Assembly: GCA_945872375.1 (NCBI GenBank)
Contig: CAMBYR010000057.1
Location: 1-10,231, forward strand
Reading direction: 5' to 3'
DNA from: an uncultured Blautia sp.
GTDB taxonomy: Bacteria > Bacillota > Clostridia > Lachnospirales > Lachnospiraceae
DNA length: 10,231 nucleotides
Below the pieces are notes generated by a model that was not told where the DNA came from, ran no database searches, and saw only the letters and a list, made by a program, of their open reading frames with translations. Shown here one piece after another: positions 7,422 through 10,231 of the stretch (position 1 is the first letter of the stretch; every line of letters starts with the position of its first letter). Made by a program: the position numbers and the translations under genes.

Positions 7422-8200
7422 AATTCCACCTCCGTACTTAAAAATACCGGTCCGTCTTTGCAGACACGTTTATTGTGTACATGAGAATGGTGGTCCACTT
7501 CTTTTGACTGGCACACACATCCCAGACATGCGCCGATACCGCAGGCCATCCGTTCTTCCATGGATATCCAACAGGGAATGTTTTTTTCCAGCGCATATGC
7601 CTTGATGGCTTTCAGCATAGGCCTGGGTCCGCAGGCAAAAATCACATCTGCCTCCAGTTCATTTTCCCGGATGGCGTCCATCACATTTCCTTTTGTTCCT
7701 GCACTTCCGTCCTCCGTTGCGACATATACTTTTCCATATTTCTCAAACTCGTGATTCAGGTACAGTTCATCGCGATATCCCAGAATCGCAGTTACTTCTG
7801 CCTGAACCTGCTTTGCAGTTTCCAGAAGCGGCGGCACTCCGATTCCTCCGCCCATCAGGAAAACACGTTTTCCTTCTGCTTCCTTCAGCGGAAATCCATT
7901 TCCAAGAGGCCCCAAAATCTCTACGGTATCCCCTTCATTCAGACGGGAAAACATTTCTGTACCTGTATTCTTTCCAGTCACACGATATACCAGACGGAGT
8001 CTGCCATTTTCTCCGTCAATTTCGCAGATACTGATGGGGCGGGGCAGAAGCTTGCTGCCATCCCCTGTATATAAGGAAAGAAACTGTCCGGGTTTTGCAT
8101 TTCGGGCAATGGTTTTTGTCTGAAGCCAAAGGCTGAAAATATCCGTCCCGATACATTCCTGCCCAAGAACCAATGCGGTTTCTTTTGCTTTTTCGCTCAT
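7418..8200 (-). CDS. pyrK: Dihydroorotate dehydrogenase electron-transfer subunit
   Basis: The FAD and [2Fe-2S] subunit that passes electrons from PyrD to NAD+. Numbered from the chosen start (260 residues) it shows the flavin-binding RPISICE (54-60), the NAD-binding LMGGGIGVPPLL (115-126), CGPRPML (190-196), and the cluster motif with Cys at 220, 225, 228 and 247, plus an extra Cys at 230. The open frame reaches 8257, but the ATG there overlaps the pyrF stop and has no ribosome site, whereas AGGAGG lies 4 bases before the ATG at 8200. That also restores the family's usual length. It shares 4 bases with pyrD. Confidence 0.96.
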   Translation of the reverse strand: MSEKAKETALVLGQECIGTDIFSLWLQTKTIARNAKPGQFLSLYTGDGSKLLPRPISICEIDGENGRLRLVYRVTGKNTGTEMFSRLNEGDTVEILGPLGNGFPLKEAEGKRVFLMGGGIGVPPLLETAKQVQAEVTAILGYRDELYLNHEFEKYGKVYVATEDGSAGTKGNVMDAIRENELEADVIFACGPRPMLKAIKAYALEKNIPCWISMEERMACGIGACLGCVCQSKEVDHHSHVHNKRVCKDGPVFLSTEVEL

Positions 8201-8256
8201 TTTTCCTCCTTGCACCACTTCCTGATTTTTGTTTCCTGGTGCTTTTTTCCAGATCA

Positions 8257-9183
8257 TTATCGATTTTCCAGCGCTCCGCTGATATCAGCGATCATATCTT
8301 TTACAGCCATACGGGAAGCATCCGCATAGTTCTGTTCACCCACAGACGCGTATTTTTCCTGTTTGTAGGCTGCAATGATTCCTCTGGAGGAATTTACAAT
8401 GGCACCGAGACCGTCTTCGTTGAAGAAATGAACAAGATCGGCTCCTTTTCCTCCCTGTGCACCATATCCGGGAACCAGAATAAAGGTTTTCGGCATGATC
8501 TTACGAAGCACCTTTCCCATTTCCGGATAAGTCGCTCCTACAACAGCTCCAATGTAGCTGTATTCCTCTCCCATGTGGTCTTCGCCCCACTGAGCAACCT
8601 TTTCACCAACCCACTCATACAGCGGACGTCCATCAATGATTCTGTCCTGGAATTCACCGCTGGATGGGTTGGAGGTTTTTACAAGGATAAAAAGGCCCTT
8701 GTTTTCCTGCTTGCAGACATCCACAAAAGGCTTTACTCCATCTGTGCCAAGGTAAGGATTGACTGTTGCAAAGTCTTCATCAAAACCGGCATACGTATGG
8801 GAACCTACGGTAACCTTTCCCAGATGGCCTACTGCATATGCCGCAGAAGTAGACCCGATGTCTCCTCGTTTAATATCGCCAATTACCACAAGGTCTTTGG
8901 ACTTGCAGTAATCTACAGTCTTTTTATATGCCTGAAGTCCCGGAATGCCAAACTGCTCGTACATGGCGATCTGGGGCTTTACTGCCGGAATCAGATCGCA
9001 GGTGGCATCAACAATTCCTTTATTGAACTGCCAGATTGCTTCCGCTGCTCCTTCCAGTGTTTCACCGTACTCAGCAAAAGCCTTCTCCTGAATGTATTTG
9101 GGAACATAATTCAACATAGGATCCAGTCCTACAACGATCGGTGCGTTTGTTTTTCGGATTTTTTCGATCAATTTATTAATCAT
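8257..9183 (-). CDS. pyrF: Orotidine 5'-phosphate decarboxylase, long subfamily
   Basis: Decarboxylates OMP to UMP, the last step of UMP synthesis. It is 308 residues from the start used here, longer than the about 230-residue E. coli type, placing it in subfamily 2, common in Clostridia and Actinobacteria. Marks are VGLDPMLNYVP (about 18-28), KPQIAMYEQFG (about 69-79), the catalytic GDIKRGDIGST (about 102-112) with Lys at about 105, and VPGYGAQGG (about 233-241). The open frame extends upstream to a GTG at 9207, but AGGAGG lies 8 bases before the ATG at 9183, and the GTG has no good ribosome site. It heads the operon. Intact. Confidence 0.96.
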   Translation of the reverse strand: MINKLIEKIRKTNAPIVVGLDPMLNYVPKYIQEKAFAEYGETLEGAAEAIWQFNKGIVDATCDLIPAVKPQIAMYEQFGIPGLQAYKKTVDYCKSKDLVVIGDIKRGDIGSTSAAYAVGHLGKVTVGSHTYAGFDEDFATVNPYLGTDGVKPFVDVCKQENKGLFILVKTSNPSSGEFQDRIIDGRPLYEWVGEKVAQWGEDHMGEEYSYIGAVVGATYPEMGKVLRKIMPKTFILVPGYGAQGGKGADLVHFFNEDGLGAIVNSSRGIIAAYKQEKYASVGEQNYADASRMAVKDMIADISGALENR

Positions 9184-9222
9184 GATTTTTTCCTCCTGAC
9201 CACTCACTTTAATCTATCCTAC

Positions 9223-9251
9223 ATCATACACGAAAACATCAATTTAATAAA
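9223..9251 (-). promoter_or_regulatory. Candidate pyr operon promoter
   Basis: TATGAT on the minus strand (9223-9228) lies 17 bases from TTTATT (9246-9251). The -10 box is good but the -35 is poor, so this is a weak call. Initiation here gives a leader of about 30 bases before pyrF. The inverted repeat CGAAAAC/GTTTTCG starts inside the spacer, so a regulator could bind at the promoter. Confidence 0.35.
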
Positions 9252-9336
9252 GTCTTTTTTCAAGATTAACCTGTTTTCGCGTGGGTTTCCTTTCTATTTT
9301 TACGTTATTTTCCCTGCTCATATCCTCAGAATCATC

Positions 9337-9365
9337 TTGACAATTCCAAATATTGGGGATATAAT
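9337..9365 (+). promoter_or_regulatory. Perfect-consensus promoter of the cold-shock gene
   Basis: TTGACA (9337-9342), a 17-base spacer and TATAAT (9360-9365) match the vegetative sigma consensus at all 12 positions. Start at about 9372 gives a 136-base leader before csp, as expected for a strongly transcribed gene controlled later at the RNA level. Confidence 0.9.
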
Positions 9366-9371
9366 CAGAAC

Positions 9372-9507
9372 ATACCGAAAAAAACATAATCTATATTGTT
9401 TATTATAAAATCACTAGTTTTTAGAGATTATATATTACATAATATAGTCTGTAAAATCTGGTGATTTTTTTCCAGAGAACTTTTCAACTTTTTATGGAGG
9501 TATCATC
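9372..9507 (+). promoter_or_regulatory. Long structured 5' leader of csp, possible RNA thermosensor
   Basis: Two nested stems can form: AAAATCAC (9407-9414) with GTGATTTT (9461-9468), enclosing AGATTATAT (9425-9433) with ATATAGTCT (9442-9450, one G·U). A third stem, TCTGG (9457-9461) with CCAGA (9472-9476), would loop out the 3' arm of the outer stem, so it competes with it. A run of seven T follows at 9465-9471. GGAGGT lies 6 bases before the ATG. Cold-shock leaders of the cspA type are known to refold on cold shift; a like role here is inference. Confidence 0.5.
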
Positions 9508-9708
9508 ATGAACAAAGGAACTGTTAAATGGTTCAACGCAGAAAAAGGTTATGGTTTCATTACCGGGGAGGACGGAGCAGACGTTTTCGTTCATTTTTCT
9601 GCAATCAACGGAGAGGGCTTCAAATCTTTAGACGAAGGACAGGCCGTTACTTATGATTTAACAGAAGGCGCTCGCGGAATGCAGGCTGCTAACGTTACAA
9701 AATTATAA
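9508..9708 (+). CDS. csp: Cold-shock protein, CspA family
   Basis: A single-domain RNA/DNA-binding protein of 66 residues, the usual size, thought to act as an RNA chaperone that keeps mRNA single-stranded in the cold. RNP1 KGYGFITG (13-20) and RNP2 VFVHFSAI (26-33) are both complete, and the opening MNKGTVKWFNAEKGYGFI is the canonical start of the family. TGGAGGT stands 6 bases before the ATG. It is the only plus-strand gene here. It has its own strong promoter and a strong terminator at 9752-9781, so it is monocistronic. Its tuning probably relies on the leader. The exact paralogue (CspA/B/C/D) cannot be told from this window. Confidence 0.97.
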   Translation: MNKGTVKWFNAEKGYGFITGEDGADVFVHFSAINGEGFKSLDEGQAVTYDLTEGARGMQAANVTKL

Positions 9709-9751
9709 TTCTGATACTTCAAGGTTGTAATAACCTTTCAAACCATTCAAT

Positions 9752-9781
9752 AAAAAACCCCGGTGAAAACCGGGGTTTTTT
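9752..9781. terminator. Bidirectional rho-independent terminator
   Basis: Arms 9752-9764 and 9769-9781 pair over 13 bases with a GAAA loop. The G/C part CCCCGG is flanked by six A on one side and six T on the other, so it can end both the csp transcript (plus) and the small membrane-protein transcript (minus). A shorter hairpin, AAGGTT-GTAAT-AACCTT (9721-9737), precedes it after the csp stop. Confidence 0.92.
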
Positions 9782-9799
9782 ATTATCTCATTTTCATTT

Positions 9800-10051
9800 T
9801 TACTGTACATCAGACGAAAGATCCGAAACATAATTATCAATTGCAGAAGTATCCATTACTGTCTCTGTAACAACAGACTCCTGTTTTGTCTCGATCTTTG
9901 CATACGCGGAAAATCCAATCCATCCAACCATTGCCACACAGATTGCAATCCATGCAAGAATTTCCAGTTTGTCAATCAGTTTTTCTTTTCTGGATGCTTT
10001 TGAGCGGCCTGCTTTGCCTGCCTTATAGCTGTCTACTTTTTTCTGACTCAT
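9800..10051 (-). CDS. Hypothetical single-pass membrane protein
   Basis: An 83-residue protein with a strongly basic, Lys/Ser-rich N-terminus (about 1-29), one hydrophobic helix at about 30-49 (ILAWIAICVAMVGWIGFSAY), and an acidic, Thr/Ser-rich tail to the C-terminus. The positive N-terminus suggests it sits in the cytosol with the tail outside. AAGGAG lies 9 bases before the ATG, and the TAA stop is next to the shared terminator. I do not recognise a family; small proteins of this build are common in Lachnospiraceae. Upstream is an extended -10 promoter at 10092-10100. Confidence 0.8.
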   Translation of the reverse strand: MSQKKVDSYKAGKAGRSKASRKEKLIDKLEILAWIAICVAMVGWIGFSAYAKIETKQESVVTETVMDTSAIDNYVSDLSSDVQ

Positions 10052-10091
10052 TCCAAGAATCTCCTTTATTGTATAAGCTTAAACTTTTGTT

Positions 10092-10100
10092 ATTATATCA
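10092..10100 (-). promoter_or_regulatory. Extended -10 promoter of the small membrane-protein gene
   Basis: TGATATAAT on the minus strand is a TGn-TATAAT extended -10 box, with a poor -35. It sits in the loop of a 7-bp inverted repeat CTTTTGT/ACAAAAG (10084-10090 and 10110-10116). The leader would be about 35 bases. Confidence 0.6.
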
Positions 10101-10124
10101 CACTCTCACACAAAAGGGAAGGGC

Positions 10125-10231
10125 TTATACAGCTACAATCACACCGCCATCATTAGCGTACATACTGCTTACTCCCGCAGTATCCAAAATAACGATATGT
10201 TTTACAGGCATTCTCTCTTCCAGTGCATTCT
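10125..10231 (-). CDS. C-terminal end of an unidentified protein
   Basis: The last 34 codons of a gene that enters from the right edge, ending in TAA. The peptide reads NALEERMPVK at its start, then HIVILDTAG and SSMYANDGGVIVAV at its end. The pattern of a beta strand followed by small residues suits a soluble enzyme, but I cannot name a family from so little. The stop lies 73 bases before the ATG of the next gene, which has its own promoter, so the two may be separate transcripts. No clear terminator with a T run is seen between them. Confidence 0.6.
   Translation of the reverse strand, partial: NALEERMPVKHIVILDTAGVSSMYANDGGVIVAV

Larger units (their letters stand above)
9184..9507. other. 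Intergenic region between divergent pyrF and csp
   Basis: A 324-base A/T-rich stretch without genes. It holds the likely promoter of the pyr operon near its left end, the perfect sigma-A promoter of csp at 9337-9365, and the csp leader. A 7-bp inverted repeat, CGAAAAC (9231-9237) and GTTTTCG (9273-9279), lies just upstream of the pyr -10 box and could be an operator. I see no PyrR-binding hairpin in the short leader of pyrF and no complete attenuator. The plus-strand open frame that crosses pyrF into this region is a shadow. Confidence 0.7.

Noticed and set aside
8173..9408. A 411-codon open frame on the plus strand across pyrF and the intergenic region
   Set aside because: It is antisense to pyrF, whose motifs are complete, its product is Cys/Phe/Ser-rich without a recognisable domain, and it overlaps the csp promoter.
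1..10231. CRISPR array, insertion sequence, prophage, tRNA or rRNA
   Set aside because: No regularly spaced repeats, no transposase or integrase, no terminal inverted repeats, and no structural RNA sequence were seen on either strand.

Overview
The window looks like a housekeeping chromosomal segment of a Gram-positive anaerobe of the class Clostridia, most likely a Lachnospiraceae member (Blautia/Ruminococcus-like). The reasons are strong GGAGG-type ribosome binding sites, sigma-A promoters, the gene order pyrF-pyrK-pyrD-pyrE with a class 1B (PyrK-dependent) dihydroorotate dehydrogenase, a two-residue-cluster PyrF of the long subfamily, and a small VanZ-like protein. The assignment is inference from protein character and gene order; no 16S or other marker lies here.

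Layout, right to left along the minus strand, which carries all genes but one. At the right edge is the last 34 codons of an unidentified protein, then a small single-pass membrane protein (9800-10051). A 13-bp bidirectional terminator (9752-9781) separates this from a plus-strand cold-shock protein gene (9508-9708) with a perfect-consensus promoter and a structured leader of about 136 nt. Divergent from it runs the late pyrimidine operon: pyrF (8257-9183), pyrK (7418-8200), pyrD (6516-7421) and pyrE (5791-6465), which take dihydroorotate to UMP. PyrF and PyrK and several other genes here have their real starts inside the longest open frame.

Downstream, on the same strand and closely spaced, come four proteins not in the UMP pathway: a 50-residue membrane peptide (5614-5766), a VanZ-family membrane protein (5064-5531), a three-helix membrane protein (4766-5080), an HD-domain 5'-nucleotidase-like enzyme (4160-4762), and then a large M29-type metalloaminopeptidase (2066-4108). 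A 15-bp inverted repeat lies between the small peptide and the VanZ gene.

The left part is the start of a purine cluster with its own near-consensus promoter (1988-2016): purE, purM and the first 122 codons of purN, with a 7-nt overlap between purM and purN. PurE, PurM and PurN are non-consecutive IMP-pathway steps, and the other pur genes must be elsewhere or beyond the left edge.

I see no CRISPR array, transposon, prophage, tRNA or rRNA, and no convincing undescribed system. The items most worth a second look are the cold-shock leader, the unannotated-size 50-residue membrane peptide, and the long N-terminal extension of the aminopeptidase.
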